Source: Blastocladiella emersonii ATCC 22665
Lineage: Eukaryota > Blastocladiomycota > Blastocladiomycetes > Blastocladiales > Blastocladiaceae
Assembly (NCBI GenBank): GCA_025594325.1
Contig: JANHCV010000016.1
Coordinates: 372,001-436,000, forward strand
Direction of reading: 5' to 3'
DNA: 64,000 nt
In this document: positions 43,536-55,861 of the stretch, piece after piece
How the letters are laid out: each line of letters opens with the position of its first letter
How positions within the stretch are numbered: position 1 is the stretch's first letter
Program-made: the position numbers and the translations under genes
Notes under the pieces: model-generated
Databases searched by the model: none
Told to the model about the DNA's origin: nothing
Seen by the model: only the letters and a program-made list of their open reading frames with translations

Positions 43536-46500
43536 ATGGCCCTCGTCGACATCTCGCTCAACCTGTCGCTGTGGCCGCCCGATGACCTGCTCGTCGCCGT
43601 GGCCGCCGTGTGGTACCTGTTCTGCGTGCTGGTCATGGTGGCCGGCATCGTCACCAGGTGCGTTTCCTCCGCGGGCGGGACGACTGAAACGCGACGTGGT
43701 GCGCCACACTCACTCCCTCCGCGCTCGCCGAATCTAGCTACGTCAAGTACAACCCCGAGAACTGCGCCGCAGACCCGCCGCTCGCCACGCTGCCGCCGAG
43801 CAGGCCGCGGAGCCGCGCGGGCAGCGTCAGCGGGAGTGGTAGTATACGACCGCAGCAGCAGCCGTCCGACCCCAACCACCACCACGGCCTGCCCAAGGTC
43901 ACGATCCTGCGCCCGCTCAAGGGCATCGACTGCAGCATTGAGCGCAACCTCGATGCATGCTTCCACCTCGACTACCCGCGCGACTGCATCGAGATGATCT
44001 TCTGCGTCGCCGACGACCGCGACCCCGTCCTCCCGCTCGTCAAGCGCGTCATGGACACGTACGCCGCCGAGTTTGACGTCAAGCTCTACGTCGGTACGCT
44101 GCGCCTGCCCTTGCTCCTTTGAGACCAAACTGACGCTTGACCACCGCATCGCGTAGGCGAGCAGGACATTGGCATCAACCCAAAGATCCGCAACCTGCTG
44201 CGCGGGTACACGGCGGCGCGGCACGACATTGTGTGGGTCCTCGACAGCAACGTGTGGGTGGCCCCGCCGACTCTGCGGCGCAGCGTGACGGCGCTCCTCG
44301 ACCCGCGCATCGGGCTCGTGCACCACCTGCCCGTCGGGATCCGCGCGCACTCGCTCGGCGCCGAGCTCGAGGCCGTGTTCCTGAACGTGGCGCACGCGCG
44401 GCTGTACCTCGGCATCAACTGGCTGGCGCCCTCGTCGTGCGTGATCGGCAAGTCGACGTTGTTCCGCCGCTCGGACCTCGCGCTGTGTGGCGGGCTCGGC
44501 AGCTTCGCCAAGTACATGGCCGAGGACAACATGATCGGCCAGGCGATCTGGGACCTCGGCCTGCGCCACGCCATGACGCCCGACCGCGCGTGGCAGACGC
44601 TGGGCAGCATGCCCGCCCGCGACTTTTTCGCCCGCCGCCAGCGCTGGGGACGGATCCGCAAGTACACGGTCCGCCTCGCCACCGCCGTCGAGCCGCTCAC
44701 CGAGTGTCTCGTGCTCTCGGCCATCTTCGCGTTCGCGCTCCGCGGCATCCTCGCCCGCGTGTTTGGCGTGCCGCCGCCACCCTTCGCCGCTGCCTGGCTC
44801 GCCCATGTCGCTGCGTGGCTAACTGCCGACTGGGGCGTCGCGCGCAACGTCGCGGGCAAGGACGCCAACATGTCGTTCCCCGCGTTCCTGCGCGCGTGGA
44901 CCGTCCGCGAAGCCTCGGCGCTCGCCACGTATGTCTGGGCCGTCGCTGGATCGACGGTCGCGTGGCGCGACCTCGAGTACGAGCTCCTGCCCGGCGGCAC
45001 CGTCGAGCTCGCCAGCAAGCAGAAGCAGCAGCGCAAGGACACGCCCGCGCTCGAGTTGCAGCAGCAGCAGCAGGTCAAGAAGTCGGGCCGCATCGGGCAC
45101 AAGCCTACGGACAGCGGTGTCGCCGAGTCGCTCGGTGTCGGGCTCGTGCACCTCCAGCGGAAGCGGCAGCAGCAACAGCAGCCGCTCGTCGTGGTCTCGG
45201 TCCGCGCGCTCTCGGCCGCCATTCCGCGGATCCCGCCGCCGCCCGCATCCGTGGTCCGCGTCGGTCTACCCGTCAACTCGGCGGCGGCCGTCCAACTCTC
45301 GGGCGCGGTGTCCCCGAGCATCAAGGCCGCCATCGCGGCCACCGTCCGCGCCGCCGCGGCGGAAGCGAAGCGGGGCGGACCAAGCGCACCACCGCGTGTG
45401 GTCAAGCGTAACTATGCTGTAATTGCGGTCGCTGCGCTCGCCGGCGGCGGGGCGCTACTCCTGAGCGCAGCCGTCGGTTTCCTGCTCTCGTGCCTTTTCC
45501 TGACCGTGCAACTCTTCCGACTGGCGTGGATGCGGGCCACCGGCTCCCCGGTCCCGGCCGGGTACCCGAGCGCCGCCGCCTGGGTCACGTCTATCGACAT
45601 GATGTTGCCGCGCCCGTCCCTCGCCCTGTCGCTCACGCGCCTCGCCACCATGCCTGGTGCCGTGGGCTCAATCGCCCAGCACTTTTACTTCTTGTACTCC
45701 ATCTGCCCGTTCTCACTCGTGGAGGCGATTATGACTGGCACCACGACCCTGCCGCTAGCCACCGCTCCTCAACAGAGTCCCGCCGCCTCGCGCCTGCCCG
45801 CTCCCGTACCTGTTGTCGCACCCTCACCTATCGCGGCCTCGATCACCCTTCCTCCCCTCGTCACCACGGCCGAGGACACGGTCCCGGTCCGCACCGTCTC
45901 TCCGCCCGCGCAGGAGCCGACGCCGCCGCCCGAGGCCTCGGCCTCTGCACCCGCACCCGCGCCGCTGCTCGTCGATTCTGCGGCCGCCACCCTCCTCGCC
46001 TCGGTCCCCGCGTCCTCGCTCGCCTCGCCGCCGCCGTCGCCCACCGTCGCTGCGAGCGACGACACGGCGCTGACCCCGGCCGCGCTCCCGTCGCTCTCCC
46101 CGTCCGCGCCGCCATCGCCCGCGCCGCCATCGCCCGCGCGCTCGTCCTCGCCTGCACCGGTGTCGCCCAAGAAACGCCCGTCGTCGGCGCGCGTCGTCCG
46201 CCGGCGCAAGGGCTCGTCTTCGTCGTCCAAGACGCTCGTGATGCTGCCCGCGACGCCGACCACGTCCGACGCGTTCACGGTGCAGCCGGCCTCGGCGCCC
46301 GTCGTCATCGTCAGCCCGCAGCGCAGCAGTAAGATCGGGCAGCGGCACGATGCCGGGCTGGGAAACTCGCGGGTGCGCGACACGGCGGCGGCACGGCGCG
46401 AGGTGCGTAAGGTGCGACGGTCGAGCGCGAGCAGTAGCGCAACGTGGACCACGACGACGACCTCGGACGCCGACACCGAGTGCAAACTCCTCGAGTCCGT

Positions 46501-46633
46501 GTGCAGCGGGAGCAGCAGCGGAGCGCAGGTCGCCCGCTCGCTTGCCGGCTCGCAGTCCTCGACGACGTCGACGGTGTCCGCGGCCAGCGCCGAGGTGCAC
46601 TCTGGTGCGACGGCGGGGTCGTTTGGCGTGTAA
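43536..46633 (+). CDS. UGCG: Ceramide glucosyltransferase with long C-terminal extension
   Basis: Three exons, 43536-43657, 43738-44093 and 44157-46633, 984 residues. The enzyme (GT21) transfers glucose from UDP-glucose to ceramide on the cytosolic face of the Golgi, the first step to glucosylceramides. Seen: an N-terminal anchor (LLVAVAAVWYLFCVLVMVAG), KVTILRPLKGID, CVADDRDP, VWVLDSNVWV, the acidic EDN step and the product-binding RRQRW near residue 318, matching the family's D,D,D,(Q/R)xxRW pattern. Family members have about 400-520 residues. Here a Gln/Lys-rich insert (about 455-510) separates the catalytic part from the later membrane helices (ALLLSAAVGFLLSCLFL). A Pro/Ser/Ala-rich tail of roughly 300 residues follows, with a basic patch (ARVVRRRKGSSSSSK) before the end. 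The tail is in frame, without stops, and of the same composition as other disordered regions here. Confidence 0.9.
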
Positions 46634-46680
46634 GCGAGGTGCGACTGGTACTTGACGACGACGGGAATCGATTGTGGAAA

Positions 46681-46686
46681 TATAAA
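46681..46686 (+). promoter_or_regulatory. TATA box candidate for the SPEF2 gene
   Basis: TATAAA in the context GAAATATAAACC, 195 bases before the ATG at 46876 and only 48 bases after the previous stop. Three ACGCGT sites (46737-46742, 46781-46786, 46800-46805) lie between it and the ATG. Confidence 0.4.
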
Positions 46687-46875
46687 CCGTGGCTTGCTTT
46701 TGTACCTCGGCGGGAGACGGGGAAGGTGAAAAAGAGACGCGTCGCGAAATGGCGTGACGCGCATGCTCACCCGAAACGCGACGCGTCGGGCAATCGGAGA
46801 CGCGTCGTTCACCACCAACCTCGCATTCAGCTCGACGAGCAACACACACCAGTGCATGTAACGGACAGACACACG

Positions 46876-49800
46876 ATGCAACGAGCCGCGGCGCCATCCT
46901 CGCCGTCCCGCGTCGGGAGCGGCAAGTCGCTTTCCGTAAGTCTGCGGTCCGACCCGACCAAGCTCTCGGACCCGAGCTAACGACCGCATGCCGTATAGAC
47001 GGCACCGGTCCTCGCACCCATCCCGCCACAGCCGAACCCGCTCGCGGGCCTGTCCGAGTTTGAAGCCCGTCTCGCGCGCGCCGATGCCGCCGCCGGCGCC
47101 GCGCCCAAGAGCGCCGGGGGCAAGACGGCGCCGCTGCCGCAGATCGGCACCTCGGGCGACCCTACCCCCGCGCCCACGCCTAGCGACGTCAAGTCGTTCC
47201 TCCGCGTCCGCGCGCCGCTCGACCACGCGCAGCACATGGACCTGCTGCGCTCCGAGTTCCCGTCGGACCGGGTCCAGCGCGACTCGGCCGACTACCTGCA
47301 CCGGATCAAGACGCGCAAGGCCGAGGAGGACGCGCTGCGCAAGGAGCGCGAGCGCGAGCGGCGGCGCAAGCTGCTGGCGCAGCAGCAGGCCGAGGCCGCG
47401 CGGCTCGCCGCCGAGGCCGAGACGGCGCTCCTGGCCCGCCTCGCGCGCCAGTCCAAGCACGAGCGCCGCATCGCGCGCCAGCTGCACGCCGTCAGGCACG
47501 AGAAGGAGGTCATGGCGTGCAACCGCGAGGTCCGCGAGGCGCAGTACGCCGAGCAGCGGCAGCGCGACTACGAGGACGCGCTGAGGCGCGAGTTCGAGTC
47601 CAGCGAGCGGATGCGCGCCGCGTACGCGCACCAGGCCGCGCTCCTCACGCAGCAGTACCGCGACGTGCTCGCGAAAAAGGCCGCCGAGAAGCACGCCAAG
47701 CACCTCGCCATGGGCAAGCAGATCGTGCACGAACTGCTCGACCTCGCATTCAAGGTACGCTGGCCACGCTGACCCCGCTCCCTCACGACTTCTAACGCCG
47801 CGGGCGCACAGGTCGTCGACTACATGGACCTCAACGACGGCACCGTCCCCGCGCCGCTGATGCGCGAGTGGAAGACGCTGTTCGTCAACGCCAAGCCCGT
47901 CGTGCCCAAGTACATCACGGACCCGGCCCAGGACCGCATCACCCTCGATGTCCAGGAAGGCGACTCCGGCACCGCGCTGGTCCTCGCGCCCGGCGTCGCG
48001 GCACCCGACGCGCCGCCCGAGATGTCCGAGGACGCGATCCGCTTGCTCGACGAGAACGAGTTTGAGCAGTACCTCGCCGGCGCGGGCGGGTGGACGTACA
48101 AGCAGACGTACGCGGACCCTTGCAGACATTTGAGCTTCGAGTACTGACCCCCGCACCGCGATGTAGGACCCCGCCACCGCCCAACACGAACGTGACGCTT
48201 GGCAACATCGTGTCGCACATCCTGTCTTACTCGCTCGGCATGGACCACGCGGGGACGCGCGACCGGCTGCCGCCCTTCCCGCTCAAGCTGTGCCTGCTGG
48301 GCAAGCCCTTCAGCGGCAAATCCTCCCTCGCCACGCACCTCGCCTCGCTCTTCGACGTGGCGGTCCTGAGCATCGAGTCGATCGTCGACGGCGCCATCAA
48401 GCTCGCGCAGACGGCCGCGCGCATGCCGTCATCGACGTGGGACCCGACGCTCGTCGCCCTCGGCCAGCGCGCGCGCGACGCGCTCGTCGCGGGGTCGGAC
48501 CTCGACGACGCGACCGTCGTCGCCCTCGTCGTGCACCGCCTCCGCGCGCTGTCGTCTGCGCCCAACGCGCCAGGGTGGATCCTCGTCGGGTTCCCGCGCA
48601 CACGCGCGCAGGCCCAGATGCTCGACCGCGAGCTCACCGGGTACGAGGAGCCGAAACCTGTCAAGCCCGGGAACATCAAGCGGATCCCGGGCAGCGCCAG
48701 CGGAGGCGCGGCAGCGAGCACCTCGACAACGGCGGCCAACTCGTCCTCGGGCGCCGCGGCCGGCTCGGCTTCCGCCGCTCTCTCGTCGTCCGCGGGCGCC
48801 GCCGCGGTCCTGGCCCACGGCGCGTCCGGAGCGAGCTCCGTGAACCTCGGCCCGTCGCCGTCGTCCGCGGGCGCGTCACGGCTCATGGCCAGTGGGGCCG
48901 CCGACAGCGCCAGCAAGCGCAAGTCGCTTATCACGCCCGACGCGGGCGGCAGCGATGCGGGGAACGCGGCGCCGCTCAGCTGTTTCGACGTGGTCATCCT
49001 GCTGCAGGTCGACAACGCGGTCGCATTCAAGCGCGCGGCTGGACGACGGGTCGACCCGATGGACGGGACCGTGTACCACATCGACTTCAGCAAGCCGCCC
49101 ATGAACAAGATGGTACGGAGCAGTGTTGCGAGTGTGGGATGCGTGGGTCCTGACTGCGTGGTGTGTAGGAGCGCCTCGTCCCGCTCGACGCACACGACGA
49201 GAGCCAGGTGCACCTCAAGGTCGCGCTGTTCGAGGAGGAGGAGCCGCGGCTCATCGAGTGGTACTCGCGGTTCAGCAACCTCTCGGTCCGTCCTCACTCC
49301 CTCCTTCCACCCGCCGTCGTCACTAACCCACCTCGTCATCCTAGATCGTGAGCGCCAACACGACCCTGGACGCGACATGGGCGCTGCTCGAGAAGCCCGT
49401 CATGGAGGTCCGCAACAAGAAGATCAAGCTGCTCGAGGAGGCCATGGCCGCGCAGGAGCAGCTGCAGCTGCAACTCCAGCTCCAGCAACAACTCCAGCAG
49501 CAGCAGGCCCAGCAACAGCAGCAGCGCGCCACGTCCCCGCCCCCGCCGTCGGCGACCGGCGAAAAGGGATCGACTACGAGCCCGGGCGGCGGCGTCGGCG
49601 ACGAGAAGAGGTCGTCGTCCCGCGTCGCGTCGGCCAAGTCGCGCTCGTCCTCGGCGCGAGACCGCAAGACCAACCCCGCGGCTGGTGGCGCGGCGGCTCC
49701 AGCGGTCGTTGGCGACGCGGCCAAGCCGGCAGCGACGGCGGCTGCGGTACCCGTCGTCGTGGCTCCCGATGGCGCCGGCGGCAACGCAGGCGACCCGAAC

Positions 49801-52742
49801 GCGGCCTCGGCCACAGCTGCTGGTACCGCGACGACCGCGCTGGTGCCCGCCAAGGAGACGAAGCGCGAGCCGTCGCCGCGGCTGCTGCACGTTCTGGCGG
49901 ACGAGTGGGCCGTGATCGAGACGGCCTTCACCAACACGCTCAAGTTCCTGTTCCGTTCGCTGCGGCGCGAGCGCGAGACGCTGCTCGTGTACTTCCACGA
50001 CGTGAAGCGGCACTTTGAAAAGTACGTGACGCGGCCCGACTCGAAGCAGGACGTGCTGCGGTCGTTCCAGGACGACTTCAACCTGCTGGAAGACGACCTG
50101 CGCGGCGATGCCGAGGCGAAAGCCGAGCTGCACCACCGCACCGAGGACATGCGCGACAAGCTGTGGGCCATCAGCGACGAGCGCAAGGAGCAGGCCGAGG
50201 CCGAGCGCACCGCCATCATCACGAGCCACTTTGTCGAGGACCACTACCTGCTCGTGACCGACGTGTACATAGCCATGATGCAGTGCGAGCTCGACCGGTT
50301 CCTCATGACGCGCCACCTGCTCCTCGACTACGCCCGCGACACGCAGCAGCTGCTCATCGACGACGCCACCCTGCGCACCTGCGTCCTGCCCAAACCCACG
50401 CCCGCCACCGCCGAGAACCCGCTCAAGCTGTCGCCGTCCATGCTCAACATCAAGCGCGAGCAGAGCGCGGGAACCAAGGTCAACAAGGTCCTGGCCGTCG
50501 ACAACGCGGGCGGCGGCGGGAGCGCGGCCGCGGCCGCCGCCAAGGGCCGCCGGCAGACGTCGGCCACGGGCGCCACGCTCGGGATCGGCGGCGGAATCGG
50601 TGCCGCGGGCATGGCCGGCAGCTTCATGGGCCTGCCCAAGCTCGCGTCTATTGCCAACGAGGACAACCCCGAGAACCTCATGTTTGTCGACCTGTACCGC
50701 GCCGTCGAGACCGCGTTCAACTTCCTCAACGGGCTCGAGGAGGAGGACAGCAAGACGCGCCGCGACGGCGGTGCCGGTGGTGGCGCGGCGGCTGGCGGTG
50801 GCGGGAAGCGCGACAGCGGACGCGCGGGGGCCGGCGGTGCCGGAGCTGCGAGCACGGCGGGCGCGGCCAAGGGCGGCGCACCCGCTCCCGCCGCTCCCGC
50901 GGTCGTGCCCCCGGCGGGCGCGGCCGGCGCGCCTGGGACGGAAGAAAAGGCCGAGGTCGAGCTCAATCCCGAGTACACGCAGGCGCTGCAGCTCGAGCTG
51001 GCGACGGTGCAGGCGCGGCTGACGCGGATCGTCGAGGTCGGGTGCGACCACCTGCGCGAGATCCGCGCGCGCGCCGTCGAGGTGTTCACGTACCTCGACG
51101 AGTGCGTATCGGGGTCGTTCAAGGGCGAGATGGCCGCCATCAAGGAGGTGGTGCAGCTCATCAAGCAGGCCATCGAGCTCGAGCTCAAGCTGCCCAACGA
51201 GCTGCTGCTCAACGGCCAGGAGTTTGCCGTCGACTACGCGTCGCTCACGTACGAGCCTGAGCCCGAGCCTCGGCCGCCGAGTCCGACCGAGACCATGTGT
51301 ACGTTTCACTCGTTGTTGTTGCATCGTGGAGTCGCCCGCTGACCATGCCCGCCTCGCGCGCATAGACCCCGACCGGTTCACGGTCCAACAGCTCGCCAAC
51401 ATGAGCGTCCAGCTCCGCGCGATTGCGCGCGGCGGCATGCTCACGTCGCGGCAGTTTGCGGACCTCATGCACCGCTTCACGGTGATTCCGGTACGTGGCC
51501 ACCACCCCTACCACCACGGCCAGCGCACTGACCCGCCCACGCTAGACGGGATTCGAGTACCTCCCGAACTCGCTGCTGCACCCGAGCGAGACGTTTGCCG
51601 AGATCATGAACGCGCTGGACCCGCACGACACGGGGTTCGTGTCGTGGCGCAAGTTCATCCTGTTCGCGACACGCGTGCTGCCCGCGCCCTCCGCGCAGAT
51701 TGCGGCGCTCCACGAGGTCGCCGCGAACAACCCCCACGGGTGGACGTGGACCCGCGACACGTTCATGTCGACCAAGCTGTGGTTCGAGAACGACGACCTC
51801 GGCGAGTCGACCGGGTCGCGCGGGTTCAATCGCGCGCTCAAGGTCAAGCACCTGCTGTTCGGTACACTTAGGTGCGCGTGCGTGGTGGGGACCTCGAACT
51901 GACTTTTGAGGACATTTAGACGCGTTTGCGATTCGGTCGGCGACGAGCGAGCCGTACGCTTCGCCGCCCAGCGACGGCACAGCGGACGCGGTCGATGGCC
52001 ACGCGTCCCCGACCGCGGCCACCGAGCCTCCGGCCGCCGACGCCCCCGCTCCAGCGTCCAGCACCGAGCCGGCGGCCACGGCCACGGCCGACCACGTCGA
52101 TTCAGCGCAGTCGCAGGCTACCACTGCTCCCGCTCCCGTGTCGGCCGACAAACCCAAGTCCGCAATGGGCTCGACGACGGCCGTGGACGCCGCCGCCGAG
52201 ACCATGGACGCGCTCGACTTTGCGCTTCTGTGCTGCTGCGACCGGAACCCGCGGCACGGGCTCGCCAAGGCGTTCCAGGTGTTTGGCGGGAGCGTCACGC
52301 AGGCCGAGCTCGCGCGGATCCTGACCCACACGCTGGTCGCGGACCCGATCTTCCCGCTGGTGCGTGGCCGCGGTGGTTACGGTGGCGGCGACGCGTAGCT
52401 GATCGTGTGGAATGTGTAGCAACTCCTCGACAAGGTGTACGCGGCAGCTGGCGTCGACCCGGCCACGGGCCGCATCTCCATGGACGACTACGTCCGGCTG
52501 ACGGGTCCGCACGTCCGGCCCGCCGACGGGACCACGCTCCCAGAACCGTCAACGACGCCGCTGCCCGTGGTCCGGCTGTACGAGTACGAGGTACGAAATC
52601 GACGTGATTCAGTCTGACGCGACGATGGGCTAATCTGCGTCTCGTGTAGGACGATATGCTCGCCACGTCGCGCCGGCGCAGCGTCGCGGTCACCGCCGAT
52701 CCAGCGACCACGGCCGCGGTCGCGAGCGCACAGCCAAGGTGA
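46876..52742 (+). CDS. SPEF2: SPEF2/CPC1 flagellar central-pair protein with adenylate kinase-like domain
   Basis: Eleven exons: 46876-46935, 46999-47754, 47812-48107, 48167-49112, 49169-49285, 49345-51298, 51366-51490, 51546-51861, 51920-52359, 52420-52590 and 52650-52742; 1757 residues, all phases consistent. SPEF2 (CPC1 in Chlamydomonas) sits on the axonemal central pair. Visible: a long charged coiled coil near residues 135-260 (RKERERERRRKLLAQQQAEA) and the LLDENEFEQYL segment. The adenylate kinase-like domain has an intact P-loop LLGKPFSGKSS near 413 and GRRVDPMDGTVYH near 662, split by a Ser/Ala/Gly insert of about 90 residues. A Gln run lies near 762-787. EF-hand-like C-terminal parts follow (LDPHDTGFVSWRKF; CCCDRNPRHGLAKAFQVFGG). 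The usual N-terminal calponin-homology domain is missing, and there is no room for it upstream. This gene shows the organism makes flagellated cells. Confidence 0.9.
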
Positions 52743-52814
52743 TGAAGCGAGGAGGAGGGAGAACAGACTGTTGATATTCTATACACACACGCAATTGAAG
52801 CACGCCCACAACTT

Positions 52815-55150
52815 TTACTCCTCCCGCCACCGCTCACCTCCGGAGACAGACTCGACCAGCGAGTCCATGGACGACGCCGACTTGAGCATCTCGTCGCTCG
52901 CGAGCTGCGTGACTGCCGCCGCCGGCTCAGCTTCTGGCGGCGCCGCGCTCTCGTCGGCAAACTCGTCGTCCTCCGAGAGAATTCCGCGCGTTGAGAACGG
53001 CCGGCCGTCGGCTGTCCGCCCGCGGCGGCCGCGGTACCAGCCGGGCCGTGGTGGCGAGATCGCGCCCGGGCGGCCTGCTGCTCCGCTCTCGTCGGCCGAT
53101 GTGCGGCCGGGGAGCCACTGGAGCGGGTTCCACCACGCTGCTTGCGGCGGCGATGGCGGAGCGGTGCGACGCGTGGGCGAAGGGAGGGTCGCGGACGGGC
53201 GTCGGACCAGCGGCGCGGACGCGGCGCGGAAGCCAGTGGTCGAAGTGCCGCCGTAGACGGTCGACGCGAGCCCCGTCACGGACGACGGTCGCTCAGTTGA
53301 TGTTGCGGACGCGCGAGCGCCGGGCAGCAGCGGGGCGGTCGGGAGCGGCGGGACGACGGACGTAGAAGTGATAGGCCCTGCGCGCGGGCGGCCGTACAGC
53401 TGCTGGAGCTGGTACCTGATGAAGAGCTTCTCGGGCGAGTCGGCCATGCGAGCGCGCGCGACGAGGAGCCAATACGCGGACGCGATGGCGGCGAGGACGA
53501 ACAGCGTGCCGAGCAGAATCACGATGAAGACGGGCTCGATGAGGACGGGCGCGATCATGCCGGGTCCGAGCACGATGGCGAGGGCGAGCACGGCCCCGGG
53601 GACGCCGACGGGCGAGACGAACGGGCGCGGCAGCGTCTGCAGGCGGCGCCGGATCACCAGGAAGCTGATCAGCTCGAAGATGTAGCTCACGCAGCACACC
53701 CACGTGCACACGACCCACAGCAGGAGCGCCGTCGTCACGTCGTTGTCGGGGCAGTAGATCGGGCCCATGCTCCCGGCCGCGGACCCGGCGTGCGCGTCGG
53801 GCGACTTGTCGTCAGCGGTCGCGCCGCGGTTCGCGCCGAGCTGGCTGATATCGCGGGACGGCAGCGCCTTGACGAGCCCGACGACGACCATCCCCGCCAT
53901 GCTGGTGACGGTGGTCGCGAGGAGCGGCGCGCCGCGGCGGGTGGTGATAGCGAGCTGCGTCGGCAGGACGCCGGCGCGCGCGAGCGTGTAGACGTGTCGC
54001 GCCGTGGTGAAGGTGCCGGCGAGGAGCGTGAGCAGAAACGGCGGGAACAGCGTGAACCCGACGACGAGGCGCATGGTCGGCGTGCGCTGGTGCAGGAACG
54101 CGCCGCGCGGGTCCGACAGGTCCGGGAAACACATTTCGGCGGCCGCGGCGGTGGGCAGCCGCGAGCACAGGATGTCGAGGGCGTGATCAAAGAGGGGGTG
54201 GCCCGACTGCGCAAACGTCGGGGCCGCGTTCGGCGGCTGCGTGCCGAGCGTCGCGGGCGTCGGCGGCGCCGTCAGGATCATGGTGAAGGCGGCGACCATG
54301 GTTACGACCAGCGTGCTGACCATGGCGCGCGGTGCGGACCGGTGAATGGTCTTGGTCTCCTCGGACACGACGGGAAAGACCTCGAACCCGACGAAGGAGC
54401 AGATGGCGAACGGGAACGCGAGGATGACGCCCGAAAAGGACACGTCGTTGAACGAGAAGCGGTCAGCGACCGAAAGCGAGGTCGCGGCCGCCCCCGTCGC
54501 CGAGGTGGCCTGCATGGCGCCGTCGTAGCGCCCGAACAAAGCGAGAACCAGGTACGCAATGACGATGACGAGGCAGTACATGGCGAGCCCGGTAACGACC
54601 TTGACGGCGAGCGGCGGGCGCGAGTGCAGCGCGAGGACGAACGCCGCAATCACGATCCAGTACACGGGCGCGGGCACCGATTCGCCAAACGGCAGCGCGA
54701 TGGTGAGCATGCTGGTCACGTTGAGCATGATGAAGGCGCCCATGAGCGTGTAGGTTAGTGCGTAGAGGGCGCCCGTGACGGCACCGGCGCCCGAGTTCAT
54801 GGCGACCTGCGCGAACGCGGCGGGCCCGCTGGCGAAGGGCAGCGCGGCGCACATTTCGCACACGCTGAACCCGACGCAGATGAAGAGGACGACGCCGATG
54901 ACGCTCGCGACGACCATGTTCGAGAACCCAAAAAGCAGGCCGACCTGTGGAGAAACACGAGGGTGAGCACTCTCCTCCTCTCGAAGAACTCGAAGCAACG
55001 TACGTTCCAGCCGGTAAACTGGCCCGTGATAATGTTGGCGAACATGATGGCGGCGAGCTGCGGCGTCGTAATGAAGGGGCGGCCGAGCTTCCGCTTGTCG
55101 AGGTAGTTGGCGTCGTGACGGTCCTCGTCGTGGTGCGCGAGCCCTGCCAT
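52815..55150 (-). CDS. APC-superfamily amino acid/amine permease (copy 1)
   Basis: Two exons, 55150-55004 and 54944-52815, 758 residues. About twelve hydrophobic segments span residues 25-560. The APC signature lies in the third and fourth segments: CEMCAALPFASGPAAFAQVA. A loop with EETKTIHRSAPRAM follows the sixth helix, typical of the family (E-E-x-x-x-x-x-R-x-x-P). The segment ARHVYTLARAGVLP is the usual 'ARxxxxLxRxGxLP' between helices 8 and 9. Substrate cannot be read from sequence; the layout is nearest ethanolamine/amino-acid permeases of the APC family. A cytosolic tail of about 190 residues, Pro/Ser/Arg-rich, ends near an acidic SEDDEFADES patch. It is tail to tail with SPEF2 (72 bases) and in tandem with copy 2. 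Confidence 0.88.
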
Positions 55151-55861
55151 CTGGGGGCGAGGTTCGGGGAGGGTATAGCGGTCGTTGGCAGGGACTGGTT
55201 GCGCCAGGTTACAACGTAAGATACATGAAGGGCACGCCGTGGTGCGTGGGTGAGCAGCCGAGCCGAGCTGAGCCGAGCCACCGCCTGCCGCCAACAAAAA
55301 TCGGCTCGTGATGAAAAACCCTTGTCGCGGGCATTGCGGCGCAGGCGGCCAGAGCTTAAGCGTAGCTTTGCAACCCCTTGTGCCCCGTCGCGGGGAAGCG
55401 GGCGCGTCGCGGCGCGTCCGAGGCCCTGGCCGCGTCCAGCAGCCGCTGCGGGGAGCAGGCTGCCCTACCATCCGGTCCCCGAGACGAACGACGTACGTGG
55501 AAGCGCGATCTCGTCGCTGCTGTCAATAGTCTAGGGACCCAGACTAGTGTGGGAGAGCGAGGATGCCCGAGGCCTGAGGCCGACGCCAAGGCCGCCGAGG
55601 CAGCAGCCCGCTCAGACCCGAGACAGCAGCACCGACATCCTCCTCCTCGCGCACGCGAGTTTGGCTGCCGTCGTTGCATCACGGCTGGCCTCGACCACTT
55701 GAGCTTTGCCGACGCGCGAGACAACCCTCGCCTTGCCTCACCTCGCGTGCTCGCTCGCATTCTTCCGACGGCCGCGAACCTCGCAGATCCAGCCCTCACG
55801 GCATTGCGACGCGTGGCACGTGCTGTGTATCAAGGTGTATATATGTTCAAAATTGGTGCCG
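55151..55861. other. Intergenic region between the tandem permease genes
   Basis: About 710 bases: promoter of permease copy 1 and 3' flank of copy 2. No gene, RNA gene or repeat is recognised. Confidence 0.5.

Noticed and set aside
45769-48177. 802-codon minus-strand frame across ceramide glucosyltransferase and SPEF2
   Set aside because: It runs through two recognised genes and their intergenic gap and shows no conserved motif.
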